Of a stretch of DNA of 64,000 bases, positions 39,182 through 49,041 are shown one piece after another; position 1 is the stretch's first letter, and the number at the start of each line of letters is the position of its first letter. The notes beneath the pieces were generated by a model, which was not told where the DNA came from, made no database searches, and worked only from the letters and a program-made list of their open reading frames with translations. The DNA lies in assembly GCF_026898095.1 (NCBI RefSeq), contig NZ_CP114015.1, forward strand, positions 1,426,001-1,490,000, given 5' to 3'. The stretch is from Arthrobacter sp. ATA002. GTDB taxonomy: Bacteria > Actinomycetota > Actinomycetes > Actinomycetales > Micrococcaceae. Position numbers and translations under genes: made by a program.

Positions 39182-39217
39182 ATCCGGTTGGCGCGCCCGG
39201 CTGGCACTCCCGGCCTG

Positions 39218-39265
39218 GATCCGGCTGGCGCAGGCCGGCCTAGATCCGGCTGGCGCAGGCCGGCC
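39218..39265 (+). repeat. Two direct copies of a 23-bp repeat over the end of the DUF218 gene
   Basis: GATCCGGCTGGCGCAGGCCGGCC (23 bp, given here in pieces: GATCCGGCTGGC, GCAGGCCGGCC) occurs at 39218-39240 and 39243-39265. The second copy is the last codons of the minus-strand gene, so its stop region has been duplicated into the intergenic space. A weaker third copy may begin near 39183. Confidence 0.7.
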
Positions 39266-39848
39266 GCAGCACGGCGGCCGCCAGCCCGCCGGTTTCCTCC
39301 ACAAACCTGCCCAGCCACTGCCCGGCCGAAAGCTCGGGATCCGAGGGCACCATGGTGAGTGCCGCCGTCGTGCACTGGCTGATGTTGGTTTCAGCGCGCA
39401 GCAGGTGATAGCGGGAGGTCACCACGATGAGGTTGTCCCAGCCGTTGTCGGCGGCCAGCCGGGCGACGGCGCGGGCTTCGCCGCGGGTGGTCAGCGGTTC
39501 CGGAAGGAAGCAGGTCACGGTGGGACTGGAAATGTAGTCGCAGTGCATGTCGGTGATTCGGTTGCCCGGGGTGTCCGTGGTGGAAAGGACCAGCTCCTCG
39601 GCGTACCCCTGGTAGGACAGTTCGCGGCCCACCGGCAGTCGTTCGGATGCCGCGCCGGCGAGGACCACAATGGCGTCCGCCTTGGCCGGCTGGTGCACCT
39701 GCGGATAGTAGAAGAGGGTGGCCGCGGCAAACACCCAGATCAGCACGGCGGAGACAATGGTGACGACGGCGGCGTCGACCCAGCGAGGCACTCCGCGCTG
39801 AAGCCGGACCACCAGGCGGTGCGGCATGGCGCGGAGGGCGGATAGCAT
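39240..39848 (-). CDS. DUF218 (YdcF-like) membrane protein
   Basis: 202 residues: a basic N-terminus, one transmembrane helix (AAVVTIVSAVLIWVFAAATL), then a DUF218 domain. ADAIVVLAGAASERLPVG, TRGEARAVARLAADNGW and LIVVTSRYHLLRAETN are the family motifs. Members are membrane-anchored and often linked to envelope metabolism, for example vancomycin-resistance protein SanA, but their reaction is unknown. The last residues are encoded by a 23-bp repeat that is duplicated downstream. It is divergent from the DUF177-rpmF operon. Confidence 0.82.
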   Translation of the reverse strand: MLSALRAMPHRLVVRLQRGVPRWVDAAVVTIVSAVLIWVFAAATLFYYPQVHQPAKADAIVVLAGAASERLPVGRELSYQGYAEELVLSTTDTPGNRITDMHCDYISSPTVTCFLPEPLTTRGEARAVARLAADNGWDNLIVVTSRYHLLRAETNISQCTTAALTMVPSDPELSAGQWLGRFVEETGGLAAAVLRPACASRI

Positions 39849-39979
39849 CCCGACAGTTTATGCGAGCGGCGCCCTAATGCGAGCCGGGCAGGGCTCGGGT
39901 AAACCTGCGGGGCCATGGCCTGTAAACTGGAACGAGCAGCCCGGGCCCTGCCCCGATTCGAGGGGAGGCGCGGCGCAGT

Positions 39980-40009
39980 TTGAGAGAATCGGCCGTATCA
40001 GGCTAAGAT
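39980..40009 (+). promoter_or_regulatory. Candidate sigma-70-type promoter of the DUF177-rpmF operon
   Basis: TTGAGA at 39980-39985 and TAAGAT at 40004-40009 are separated by 18 bp, and the operon begins about 30 bp downstream. The match to the -35 and -10 consensus is good for a high-GC genome. It is inferred by eye only. Confidence 0.5.
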
Positions 40010-40041
40010 GATATGTCGGTCTATGTTCTACAGGAGTTCTC

Positions 40042-40647
40042 ATTAGCGTTCAGTCGCGGATTAATCCGGGTTCGTCGCCCTTGGCCATCAGCGTCAAGGA
40101 TCTCGGGCGCAGCCCGGGGGTTATGCGGACTATGCACGAACATGTTCCGGCACCGAAGGACTTCGGTGTTGCGCTTATCGGCGTACCGGAAGGCGCAGAT
40201 CTCGATCTGGACCTGAGGTTCGAAGCCGTGCACGAGGGGATTTTGGTATCCGGAACCGTCATCGCTCCTGTTCAGGGAGAATGCGGACGGTGCCTGAAGC
40301 CCATCGCGTACGACGAGGAAGTCGATGTGCAGGAACTCTTCTACTACGAGGACGCTGAGTCCTTCGGAACAGAAGAGGAAGAAGAGCAACACCGGATCGA
40401 GCGAGATGTCATCGATCTTGAGCCGGTTTTGCGGGACGCAGTGGTCACCACCCTGCCGTTCCAGCCGGTGTGCCGGGAGGACTGCGAAGGCCTTTGCTCC
40501 GAATGCGGAGCGCGCCTTGAGGAGGATCCGGGTCACCACCACCAAAGCGTGGATCCTCGCTGGGCAGCCCTCTCCGGGCTGGCTGGCAGCGCCGCAGACA
40601 ATTCTGCGGCAACAAGTACAGAGTCAGACGAGAGAGAAGAGAGTTAG
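40042..40647 (+). CDS. DUF177 (YceD-like) protein, rpmF-linked; start codon unusual
   Basis: About 201 residues. [41 protein letters not shown] and [19 protein letters not shown] are the conserved blocks; the two cysteine pairs probably bind metal. The gene almost always precedes rpmF, and YceD has been linked to 23S rRNA or ribosome maturation. The sequence [20 protein letters not shown] appears to be genuine N-terminal sequence, yet its frame has no ATG or GTG; the codon at the expected start (40042), 5 bp after AGGAG, is ATT. TTG 40081 is the only standard start but lacks a ribosome-binding site. Either ATT is used or one base is misread. Confidence 0.88.
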   Translation: MSVQSRINPGSSPLAISVKDLGRSPGVMRTMHEHVPAPKDFGVALIGVPEGADLDLDLRFEAVHEGILVSGTVIAPVQGECGRCLKPIAYDEEVDVQELFYYEDAESFGTEEEEEQHRIERDVIDLEPVLRDAVVTTLPFQPVCREDCEGLCSECGARLEEDPGHHHQSVDPRWAALSGLAGSAADNSAATSTESDEREES

Positions 40648-40649
40648 TC

Positions 40650-40853
40650 GTGGCTGTTCCCAAGCGGAAAATGTCCCGCTCGAATACGCGTGCACGCCGG
40701 TCCCAGTGGAAGGCAACTGCCCCCAACCTGGTGAAGACCGTTGAGAACGGCCGCGTCACCTACAGCCTGCCTCACCAGGCCAAGGTTGTGACCGATTCAG
40801 CTGGTACCGCGCTGTTCCTTGAATACAAGGGCCGCAAGGTAGCGGACGTCTAA
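40650..40853 (+). CDS. rpmF: 50S ribosomal protein L32
   Basis: 67 residues with the L32 signature [20 protein letters not shown] at the start. It starts 2 bp after the preceding stop. It lacks the zinc-binding cysteines found in some L32 proteins, like many actinobacterial C-minus forms, though the family split is not decisive here. It is followed by rnc. Confidence 0.97.
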   Translation: MAVPKRKMSRSNTRARRSQWKATAPNLVKTVENGRVTYSLPHQAKVVTDSAGTALFLEYKGRKVADV

Positions 40854-40925
40854 AACCAGTGTTCCTTCCCGGTGCGGTTCTCCGGATCGGGACGTGAATA
40901 CTGCTTTTCGGGTCAATACCAAAAA

Positions 40926-41630
40926 GTGAAGAATACTGAAGAGCTTCTGAAGCGTCTCGGTGTCGATATCGACGCCGGGACGCTTCGTCTTGCCCTCACG
41001 CACCGCTCCTACGCTTACGAGCAGGGCGGGATCCCCACGAACGAACGCCTGGAGTTTCTGGGGGACTCCATCCTGGGCTTTTCCGTCACCGACGCGCTGT
41101 ACCGGGACAACCCGGACCTGTCCGAGGGCGAGCTGGCCAAGCGCCGCGCCGCCGTCGTCAGCACCCGCGCGCTGGCCGGGGTGGCCCGGGAACTTGAACT
41201 GGGCCAGTACCTCCTGCTGGGGCAGGGCGAAAAACTCACCAAGGGCCGCGACAAGTCCTCCATCCTGGCGGACACCACCGAAGCCCTGATCGGCGCCGTC
41301 TACCTGTGCCACGGGATCGAAACCGCCCGTGCCATGGTGATGCGGCTGATCGGCCCGCTGCTGCAGAACGCCGACGCGCTTGGCGCGGGCACCGACTGGA
41401 AGACCAGCATCCAGGAGATCGCGGCGAGCCGGAAGCTCGGCGAGATTGAATACCAGGTCACCGGCTCCGGTCCCGACCATTCCCGCAGCTTTGCCGCCGT
41501 GCTCCACATCGGTGGCAAGCCCTACGGCAGCGGCGTGGGCCATTCCAAGAAGGAAGCGGAGCAGGAAGCTGCCGCCGCCACCTGGAAGATGGTCTGCCCG
41601 ACCGGCAGCTCCGCGGCCGCCGGAGCCTAG
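40926..41630 (+). CDS. rnc: Ribonuclease III
   Basis: About 234 residues. The catalytic signature [17 protein letters not shown] lies near residue 40, with the second acidic cluster in [16 protein letters not shown]. The C-terminal double-stranded-RNA-binding domain is [20 protein letters not shown] through [18 protein letters not shown]. The GTG at 40926 gives [13 protein letters not shown]; the frame is open upstream to 40872, but that extension is not family-like. The enzyme processes rRNA precursors and regulatory RNAs. mutM starts 4 bp after the stop. Confidence 0.96.
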   Translation: MKNTEELLKRLGVDIDAGTLRLALTHRSYAYEQGGIPTNERLEFLGDSILGFSVTDALYRDNPDLSEGELAKRRAAVVSTRALAGVARELELGQYLLLGQGEKLTKGRDKSSILADTTEALIGAVYLCHGIETARAMVMRLIGPLLQNADALGAGTDWKTSIQEIAASRKLGEIEYQVTGSGPDHSRSFAAVLHIGGKPYGSGVGHSKKEAEQEAAAATWKMVCPTGSSAAAGA

Positions 41631-41634
41631 CTCC

Positions 41635-42701
41635 GTGCCCGAACTGCCCGAAGTCGAAGTGGTCCGCCGCGGACTGGCCTCATGGGTCCGCGGCCGGACC
41701 ATCACCGGCGTCGACATCCTAGACCCCCGGTCCGTGCGCCGGCACGCCGCCGGACCCGAGGACCTAGTCGGCAACCTCGAGGGCGCTGTCGTCACCGACG
41801 TGGCCCGCCGCGGCAAGTTCCTCTGGATGCCGCTGGTGGAGGCTTCCGCCCTTGCGGAGCCCCTGGGTTCGCCCGCCTCCTCCGCGACTTCTGCCGCCTC
41901 CGCGACTTCCGCGACCTCCGCCCCGGAGTCCGTTGCGCCGTCCCTCCCGTCGAACGACGGCGGCGTTCCCCGGCTGGCGCTGATGGCGCACCTGGGCATG
42001 AGCGGACAGCTGCTGATGGAAGATTCGCACCTGCCCGACGAAAAGCACCTCAAGGTCCGCTTTACGCTCAGCCCCGCGGTGTCCGGCGACGGAACCCCGA
42101 TGCCCGCAGAGCTGCGGTTCGTGGACCAGCGGATTTTCGGCGGCGTCTTCCTCACCGACCTGCAGCCCACGCCCGACGGCGCCCCGGCGGTTTGTCGGAG
42201 ACCGGCCTGCCGCTGATCCCCGGAGAAGCCGCGCATATTGCCCGCGATCCGCTGGACCCGGCGTTCTCCTTTGAAGAGTTCTACACGCGGCTGCGCAAAC
42301 GCCGGACCGGCATCAAGCGGGCCCTGCTGGACCAGGGGCTGGTCTCCGGGGTCGGCAATATTTACGCCGACGAAGCCCTCTGGGCCGCGAAGCTGCACTT
42401 CGCCCGGCCCACCGATACGATGCGCCGCGCCGATGCCCTTCGCCTGATCGAGTCCGCGTGCGACGTCATGACCCGGGCCCTGGCCGCCGGCGGCACCAGC
42501 TTCGATTCCCTTTACGTCAACGTGAACGGCGCCTCGGGCTACTTTTCCCGGTCCTTGAACGCTTACGGCCGCGAGGGCGAACCGTGTCCGCGGTGTGCCG
42601 CGCTCGGGCTGTCCACCCTGATCCGGCGCGATTCGTTCATGAACCGCTCCTCGTACAGCTGCCCGGTCTGCCAGCCCCGGCCCCGCAACGGCCGCTGGTA
42701 G
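41635..42701 (+). CDS. mutM: Formamidopyrimidine-DNA glycosylase (frameshifted as sequenced)
   Basis: About 355 residues after repair. The N-terminus is [17 protein letters not shown], with the catalytic Pro and Glu right after the GTG start. [12 protein letters not shown] follows. The frame breaks in CCCC 42182-42185; one C joins TPDGAP to [32 protein letters not shown] is the helix-two-turn-helix. The zinc finger has [10 protein letters not shown] and SYSCPVCQ. It is longer than usual (about 290) mainly because of a Ser/Ala/Thr-rich insertion at 41845-41970. It removes oxidised purines. The gene follows rnc as in many Actinobacteria. Confidence 0.92.
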
Positions 42702-43173
42702 GGGCCTTTCGGGTTTCCGGCTACTTGCGGGCGAGGCTTTCTGCCGGCGCCGTCCGTTGTACAGCTAATGGGGTCATTTCCGCGGTTTAGGCCCGTTATC
42801 TGTACAACCAACGTCGGGCCGGGCGGTGTAGACCCGTTATCTGTACAACCGACGTCGGGCCGGGCGCGTGAAGGCCCGTTATCTGTACAACCGACGTCGG
42901 GCCGGGCGCGTGAAGGCCCGTTATCTGTACAACGGACGTCGGGCTGCCCGGATTAGGCCCGTTATCTGTACAACGGACGTCGGGCTGCCCGGATTAGGCC
43001 CGTTATCTGTACAACCGACGTCGGGCTGCCGACGTGTGGCCGGGCGGGTGGTTGCCCTCGTGCGCAGCTCAGGTGACTTCCGGTTGCCCTAACCCGCCAT
43101 ACGTGCACACCTGTTGCCCGGAACACCGCCTCACCAAGCGCTGCAGCGGAGCCACGGAGCCGCGGGCCGGGCG
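42702..43173 (+). other. Gene-free interval holding a repeat array
   Basis: No protein gene is supported between mutM and the serine hydrolase. The interval is dominated by the 41-42 bp repeat array at 42790-43037; an inverted half-copy (GTTGTACAGCTAATGGG) lies at 42756-42772. The last 130 bp show nothing I can name. Confidence 0.6.
42790..43037 (+). repeat. Tandem array, six copies of a 41-42 bp unit
   Basis: Units start at 42790, 42831, 42873, 42915, 42956 and 42997. Each contains GCCCGTTATCTGTACAAC (first base varies), with TGTACA a 6-bp palindrome, followed by GACGTCGGGC, where CCGACGTCGG is a 10-bp palindrome in four copies. The unit endings are of two types, GGGCGCGTGAA and TGCCCGGATTA, so the array grew by block duplication. 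It is probably not translated. Confidence 0.9.
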
Positions 43174-43992
43174 TTAGGAGCGGCGAAGCTCCGCGAGGAC
43201 GCCGTCGGTGAAGGGCGGCCACACTTCGGCAGCCCAGGGCCCGAAGTCACGGTCCGTCAGGGCGACGGCGGCAGCACCGGCGTCGGGATCGACCCACAGG
43301 AAGGTGCCGGACTGGCCGAAGTGCCCGAACGTCCGCGGTGAGCTGTCGCCCCCGGTCCAGTGCGGGGACTTGGAGTTGCGGATCTCGAAGCCCAGTCCCC
43401 AGTCGTTTTCCTTCTGCCGGCCAAACCCGGGCAGCACGCCGGACAACCCGGGGAACACCACGGCGGTTGCCTCGGCCAGGCGCCCGGGTGCGGTGAGCAC
43501 CGGCTGCTGCAGCTCGGCGGCAAAACGGCTGAGATCGGCCACTGTCGACACGGCGCCGGCGGCCGGGGATCCCTCCAAGGCGGTGGCGGTCATGCCCAGG
43601 GGAACGAGAACGCCGTCGCGCATGTAGTCGGCCATGGAAATGCCGGTGGCCTCCTCCAGGGTTTCCCCGAGCACTTCGAAGCCGGCATTGGAGTACAGGC
43701 GCCGGGTCCCCGGCTCGTAGCGGACGGTGCGTTCACCGAAGTCGTAGCCGGCGCTGTGCGCCAGCAGGTGCCGCACCGTGGAGCCCTCGGGCCCGGCGGG
43801 CTGGTCCAGTTCCAGTGCTCCTTCGTCCAGTGCCACCAGCATGCTGTAAGCGGTCAGGAGCTTGGTCACCGAGGCCAGCGGATAACGCCGCTCGATGTCC
43901 CCGGAGCTGCCGGCCACGCTGCCGTCGGCCAGAATGACGGCGGCGGAAGCATGCTCGACCGGCCAGTTTTCGATTACCTTGACGCTGTCCAT
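43174..43992 (-). CDS. Beta-lactamase-family serine hydrolase
   Basis: 272 residues, class C beta-lactamase/DD-peptidase-like fold. The SxxK motif is SVTK in RYPLASVTKLLTAYSMLVA near residue 41. YSN in RRLYSNAGFEVLGE is the second motif, and GHFGQSGTFLWVDP supplies the HxG third motif. LRHLLAHSAGYD-like VRHLLAHSAGYDFGERT is also typical. There is no signal peptide, so it is probably cytoplasmic and an esterase or peptidase rather than a resistance enzyme. It lies just downstream of oleD on the same strand with a 48-bp gap and may be in that transcript. Confidence 0.88.
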   Translation of the reverse strand: MDSVKVIENWPVEHASAAVILADGSVAGSSGDIERRYPLASVTKLLTAYSMLVALDEGALELDQPAGPEGSTVRHLLAHSAGYDFGERTVRYEPGTRRLYSNAGFEVLGETLEEATGISMADYMRDGVLVPLGMTATALEGSPAAGAVSTVADLSRFAAELQQPVLTAPGRLAEATAVVFPGLSGVLPGFGRQKENDWGLGFEIRNSKSPHWTGGDSSPRTFGHFGQSGTFLWVDPDAGAAAVALTDRDFGPWAAEVWPPFTDGVLAELRRS

Positions 43993-44040
43993 GGAGTTCC
44001 TCTGCTGTGAAGCGGTAGTGACGTAAGGGTTGCAGTTCCG

Positions 44041-45168
44041 TCAGGCCGCGGTGCCGCCGTAGTGGGCGGCGAGCCGCCGCATGCCGTCCTCCACCGTCAC
44101 CGCCGGCGTCCAGTCCAGCACCTCGCGGGTGCGGCGCTGGTCAAACCAGTGCGACGTGGACAGCTGCTCGGCCAGGAACCGGGTCATCGGCGGCTCGTCC
44201 TGCACCAGGCCGCGGGTTCCGGCGGCCAGCCACAGGCGTTCGATGACGGATCCGGCGCCGCGGGCCAGCCCGCCCGGAACACTCCACGCCGGTGCGGCAA
44301 CGCCGGCGGCGGCGCAGATGCCGGCCAGCAGTTCGCCCACCGGACGGGGCTGCCCGTTGGTCACCACCAGCGCCTGCCCGTGGGCATGGTCCATCCGTTC
44401 CAGCCCGCGCACGATGGCCGCCGCGGCGTTGCTGATGTACGTGGTGTCGATCAGGGCCGTTCCGCCGTTGAGCAGCGGCAGCCGGCCGGAGCGGGCGCGG
44501 TCAATGACGCGCTCCACCAGCTGGGTGTCGCCGGGCCCCCAGACGATGTGCGGGCGGATGGCTCCAACCCGGAAACCGGGGGAGTCCTCGGCCAGGGCGA
44601 GCAGCTCAGCGGCGGCCTTGGACCGGGCGTAAAAACCGCGGGCCCGGTCCGGATCGGCGGTGCCGGCGTCCGCTCCGGCGATCGGCCCGCCGAAATGCGC
44701 CACCGACGGCGAGGACACAAAGACGAAGTCCCGGATTCCGGCTGCCTTCGCCGCCTCGAGCAGGGTCCGCGTTCCGATGATGTTGGTGTCCACGAAGTCC
44801 TGCCACTCACCGGTGAAGGACACCTTTGCCGCCAGGTGCATGACGGCGTCCATCCCCTCGACAGCACGGGCGACGGCGGCCGGGTCGGAGACGGAACCGG
44901 CGACGGCCTCGATGGCAGCAGGCCTCTGCCCGCCGGCAGCAGCCACAGCGGCCACGCCGGCGGCCGCGCCGGCAGCAGCCACGCCTGCAGCGGCAGGCAT
45001 GACAGGCACGGACGGCATGGGGGTGCGCTGCAGGGTCCGGACCGTGTGGCCCTTCTCCGCCAGCAGCCGCGCGACGGCACCGCCGAGCAGCCCGCTGGCA
45101 CCGGTCACCAGGACGCGGCGCGGGGCTTCGCCCGAAGTCATTCCCGGCACTCCGGCGGCGGCGCTCAT
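44041..45168 (-). CDS. oleD: OleD-type NAD(P)-dependent 2-alkyl-3-oxoalkanoate reductase
   Basis: 375 residues, extended short-chain dehydrogenase. VLVTGASGLLGGAVARLLAE binds the cofactor and FYARSKAAAELLAL gives the YxxxK active site. HIVWGPGDTQLVERVIDRA is typical of the OleD/3-beta-HSD type. The ATG at 45168 overlaps the repaired oleBC stop as ATGA. An Ala/Gly/Pro-rich insertion (about 24 residues) follows the first beta-alpha-beta unit. In the ole pathway OleD reduces the 3-oxo acid made by OleA to the 3-hydroxy acid. Confidence 0.9.
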   Translation of the reverse strand: MSAAAGVPGMTSGEAPRRVLVTGASGLLGGAVARLLAEKGHTVRTLQRTPMPSVPVMPAAAGVAAAGAAAGVAAVAAAGGQRPAAIEAVAGSVSDPAAVARAVEGMDAVMHLAAKVSFTGEWQDFVDTNIIGTRTLLEAAKAAGIRDFVFVSSPSVAHFGGPIAGADAGTADPDRARGFYARSKAAAELLALAEDSPGFRVGAIRPHIVWGPGDTQLVERVIDRARSGRLPLLNGGTALIDTTYISNAAAAIVRGLERMDHAHGQALVVTNGQPRPVGELLAGICAAAGVAAPAWSVPGGLARGAGSVIERLWLAAGTRGLVQDEPPMTRFLAEQLSTSHWFDQRRTREVLDWTPAVTVEDGMRRLAAHYGGTAA

Positions 45169-47803
45169 TTGCGTCCCCCGTTCCGGGAACCTTCGCCGGC
45201 TGGCCGGCCAGGACCTGTTCGGCCCAGCCCGCCAGTGCGGTGCGGTCGATCTTGGAATTGTGCCGGATGTCCGTGGGCATCGCCGGCAGCACCAGCACGG
45301 CGGCCAGGTCGAGCCCGGCAGCGGCGGACACCGCGGTCCGCACGGCGGCGGCCAGCTCCTGCGGGGCGGTTCCGGCTCGGCGGGCCGGTTCCTCCAGTTC
45401 CAGCACGGCCGCCGGAACCTGCACTCCGGCCGGACCAATGCCGACGACGGCGGCACGCCCGACGCCGGGCACTGACTCCGCGGCCTGTTCGGCCGCCACC
45501 GGGGTGACCACGCCGTCGGGCGTTGTAAGGATGTGTCCGAGCCGGCCTTCGACCCAGAGCCGGCCTTCCTCGTCGAGGTGCCCGACATCGCCGGTGCGGT
45601 GCCAGCCGGGCAGCGAGGAACTCTTGGCTTCGGTGATCCAGAGCCGGTCGTAGCGGTCCTTGACGTGCGGGGCGGACACCAGGATTTCACCGGTCACACC
45701 GGCGGTGTCCAGCGGTGTGTCGCCGACGCTGCCGTCCGGAGCCAGCGCCGCGATTGCCACGAGGGCACCCGACACCGGAGTGCCGACGCAGACGCCGTTG
45801 CCGGCGCCCGCGGCGCGGATCCCGTCCAGGCTGATGTCGGTGACCGGCAGGGCTTCCGTCATGCCGTAGGGGGTGTGCAGCTCAGCGTTGGGCGCCAGCG
45901 CCGAGACCCGGGCCAGCAGCGGTTCCGGAATCGGCGCGCCGGCCGAGAGCAGCAGCTCCACCCGGGCCAGGGCCTTGCGCTGGTCCGGATCCAGCTCCCC
46001 GGAAGTGGCCAGCACGTTGACCAGGGCTGCCGGCGAGGCGAACACCGTGGTCGCGCCGACGGCGGCTGCCGCGTCGGCCAGGGCCGCCGCGGTCAGGGTG
46101 CGCGGGGAGGTGACGTCCATGTCCGGAGTGACCGAGGTGGCGCCCAGTGCCGGGCCCAGCAGGGCAAACGGAGCGAACCCGGCCACCAGGGACGTGCCGG
46201 CCTGCAGGTTGTACGTGTTCTTGAGGGCATCGCGCATGGCGGTGAGCTGGCGGTGCGTGTACACCACGCCCTTGGCCGGTCCGGTGGAACCGGAGGTGAA
46301 GAGCACGGCGGCGTCGGCGTCGGGCTTCTCCGCCAGCCACGGCACGTCGCGGCCCTCGCCGGCGGCGATCAGCGCGGGCACTGAGTGCTTGACCCCGAGC
46401 AGCCGGGCCCTGGCCGGTGACAGCGTTTGCGCGCTGATCTTCACGCCCGGCCAGCCGAAGGCCCGCGCGCCGATCAGTGCCCGTTCAATGCCGATGATGT
46501 ACTGCGGACCGGCGCCCTTAATGGCACGGCTCAGGCCCTTGGTGCCCAGCCCGGCGTCGGCGACGACGATGACCGCCCCCAGCCGCAGGCAGGCGTAAAT
46601 CAGCGACGTGAGTTCAATGCCCGGCGGCACGAGCAGGTTCACGCGGTCCCCGGGGCGGACCCCGGCGGCGGACAGCCCGGCGGCGAGCCGGTTGACGCGC
46701 TCCGTCAGCTCGGCCCAGGACAGGGTGGCCGGGGCGCTGCCCGCGGGTGCGCCCAGCGGTGCCATGTCGACGACGGCGGGGGAGGTGTCGCCGTCGCGCT
46801 CGTCCAGTTCCGCCAGCATGGGCCGGAACAGTGACAGGCCCGCCGCGGCGCGGCCGCGGATCTCGCGGTTCTCGGTGCCCGGCCCCTTCTCCAGCCAGTC
46901 GAAGACCGGCGCGGTGATGTCCACGTCCTCGGGCAGCAGATGGCTGGCGCCTTCGAAACGGTGCACGTCGGCGTTGGGCAGCCGGTCCATCAGGTCCCGC
47001 AGGTAGCGGTCGGAGAACACCGGGTCCTTCGGTCCCCACAGCATCAGTGCGGGCACGTCCAGGCGCCGGATGCCGTCCGCCACCCGGTTCAGGGTGCGCC
47101 AGCTCGGATGCGTGGACTCGGCCGGAATGTCGGCAACGAAGTTCGCGACGCCCTCGCGCCGCGCGGCACTGCGGTAGGGGGCGGCGAACGCGGCCCGCAC
47201 GTCCCGGGCCAGCGCGGGCTGTGCCAGGGAATGCGTGACGCGGATGAACGCGTCGGTGGTCTGCGTGCCCCAGCCGTGGACGGCGGGGTGCAGGGCCAGC
47301 TGCAGCGCCGGCGGCACGTTGAACCCGGCCGGATGCACCGCGGTGTTGGTCAGGATGATGCCGGCGAGCACGCTGCGGTGCTTCAGCGCCCAGCCCAGCG
47401 AAATGAGGCCTCCCCAGTCGTGGCCAACCGTCACGACCTTGCCGGTCAGGCCGAGCGCGCCGGTGAGGTCGCCGAGGTCGGTGATGCGGTCCTCCAGCCG
47501 GCGGAAGGCGCCGGTGCGGGCGGAAAAGCCCATGTCCAGCTGATCGACGGCCACCACCCGCCATGGCTTGTCGGCCGTGGACCCGGCGGCGATAAGGCTG
47601 CGCCAGAGGTAGGACCAGGTGGGGTTGCCGTGCACGCAGAGCAGGGTGCCGGCCGGTTCGACGCCGCGGGCCGCGAGGTCCGCGCCGTTGTCGAGCAGGT
47701 GCCACTTGTGAACGGTGCCGGGACGGTCAACAGCCGCGGTCGAGGGCACCTGAACGAGGGAGGACCAGGATTCCGGAACGCCGGGCCACAACTGCTGCGT
47801 CAC
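45165..47803 (-). CDS. oleBC: OleBC fusion: beta-lactone decarboxylase + beta-lactone synthetase (frameshifted as sequenced)
   Basis: About 879 residues. The N-terminal ~320 residues are an OleB alpha/beta hydrolase of the haloalkane-dehalogenase type, with the nucleophile Asp in VTVGHDWGGLISLGWAL and the catalytic-His region FEGASHLLPEDVDI. The C-terminal part is an OleC-type AMP-binding enzyme with LFTSGSTGPAKGVVYTHRQ. The frame breaks near 45194-45199; one base gives AGQPAEGSRNGGRK and a stop at 45165-45167 that overlaps oleD. OleC turns the beta-hydroxy acid into a beta-lactone and OleB removes CO2 to give the cis-olefin. Fusion of the two is known in Actinobacteria such as Micrococcus. 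Confidence 0.93.
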
Positions 47804-48900
47804 CAGGCGATCTCCATCATCATCGTGTTCAGGCCCGAGCCCACGCCCATGCAGAGCACCCGGTCGCCGGGGTTCAGGGTGCGGGATTCCTGGGCCAGGG
47901 TCATCGGCAGCGACGCCGGTCCCACGTTGCCCCAGCGCGGGAAGGTGATGGGCACGCGGTCCCGGACCAGATCCACCGCCTTAATGATGGCGTTGGTGTA
48001 GGAATTGGACACCTGGTGGGTGACGTAGCGGTCCATGGAGCGCCAGTTCCAGCCCTTCTCGTGTGCCTCGTCCCAGGCGTTGACCACCAGCTCCAGGCCG
48101 CCGTCGAGCAGTCCCTTGGTGTCCGTGTACATGCCGTCCACGCCGCCGACGCACAGCTCGTGGTGCTCGGTGCCGGCCCGGGACACGCCGCCCATGATCC
48201 GGTGGGAGCCGGGGTTCTCGTCGGCCCGCCCGATGACGGCGGCTGCGGCGCCGGAGCCCAGGGTCAGGGTGGCAAATTCGCGCAGATAGTCGTCGCGGGT
48301 GGAATCGGGGCTGTTCAGGCGCCGGAAGGTGGCTTCCTGCGTGCCCTGGGCATCTTCGCCGGCCACGATCAGGGCGTACTTGATCTGTCCGGATTCGATC
48401 ATGTTTGCGGCCAGGGTCATGCCGTTGACGAACCCGAGACATGCGTTGGCCAGGTCAAAGTTCAAGGCCGACGAGGGCAGTCCCAGCTGGTGGTGGATTT
48501 TCACGGCCACCGAGGGCTCCAGGTTCCGCCGGGTCACCGAGGTGTTGATGAGCAGCCCGATTTCGGAGGGCTCGACCCCCGCCTCGGCGATGGCCTTGGC
48601 GCCCGCCTCGATGGCGGCGTCGTCGAAGTCAGTGCCCGGAGACCACCACCGGCGCTCGCTGACGCCGGCCACCCGTTCCAGGAGCCGTTTGGAGAGCCGC
48701 AGCCGTTTCAGGGACGGCGCGAGCCGTTCATCGAATTCAGCTGAGGTCATAACCACCGGTGCTTCAACGCTCGTGACGCTGAGAAGGGCCGTGTTTTTAT
48801 GCTGGAAGTTGAAGTTCCCGGTCAAAATGCCTGCCTTGTCTCCTGCTGAAGTGATCGCGCTGGCTGGCTGAGGGGAGCCTGCATCCACGTCCTGATTCAC
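47800..48900 (-). CDS. oleA: OleA-type thiolase (head-to-head acyl-CoA condensation)
   Basis: 366 residues, thiolase fold. The nucleophilic cysteine is in [19 protein letters not shown] and the histidine in [25 protein letters not shown] and [15 protein letters not shown] are also family sequence. It condenses two fatty acyl-CoAs to a 2-alkyl-3-oxo acid. The GTG at 48900 has AAGGA 5 bp upstream; a TTG at 48825 gives a start closer to described OleA proteins (the beginning [16 protein letters not shown]). The stop overlaps the oleBC GTG (GTGA), so the operon order is oleA-oleBC-oleD. It is divergent from smc. Confidence 0.94.
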   Translation of the reverse strand: MNQDVDAGSPQPASAITSAGDKAGILTGNFNFQHKNTALLSVTSVEAPVVMTSAEFDERLAPSLKRLRLSKRLLERVAGVSERRWWSPGTDFDDAAIEAGAKAIAEAGVEPSEIGLLINTSVTRRNLEPSVAVKIHHQLGLPSSALNFDLANACLGFVNGMTLAANMIESGQIKYALIVAGEDAQGTQEATFRRLNSPDSTRDDYLREFATLTLGSGAAAAVIGRADENPGSHRIMGGVSRAGTEHHELCVGGVDGMYTDTKGLLDGGLELVVNAWDEAHEKGWNWRSMDRYVTHQVSNSYTNAIIKAVDLVRDRVPITFPRWGNVGPASLPMTLAQESRTLNPGDRVLCMGVGSGLNTMMMEIAW

Positions 48901-49041
48901 TTGTTCCTTAGAGAATCCTACGTTCCCGCTGGGACTGAAGGGACGCGCGGGCCGGGATTACGCTCTGCGAGTACTGCAGTTAAGTCTCAGGCACCAAGTA
49001 GATTTAAGGAATCACCCGACAGCAGGAAAGATTGGCCCCCC

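Noticed and set aside
42768..42956. Small gene made of 14-residue repeats (GPLSVQPTSG type)
   Set aside because: It is only the translation of the DNA repeat; units of 41 bp shift the frame, so a protein role is unlikely.
44807..47803. OleBC extending ~120 residues over oleD
   Set aside because: The extra tail is Arg-rich and overlaps a conserved oleD; one missing base explains it, giving an ATGA junction.
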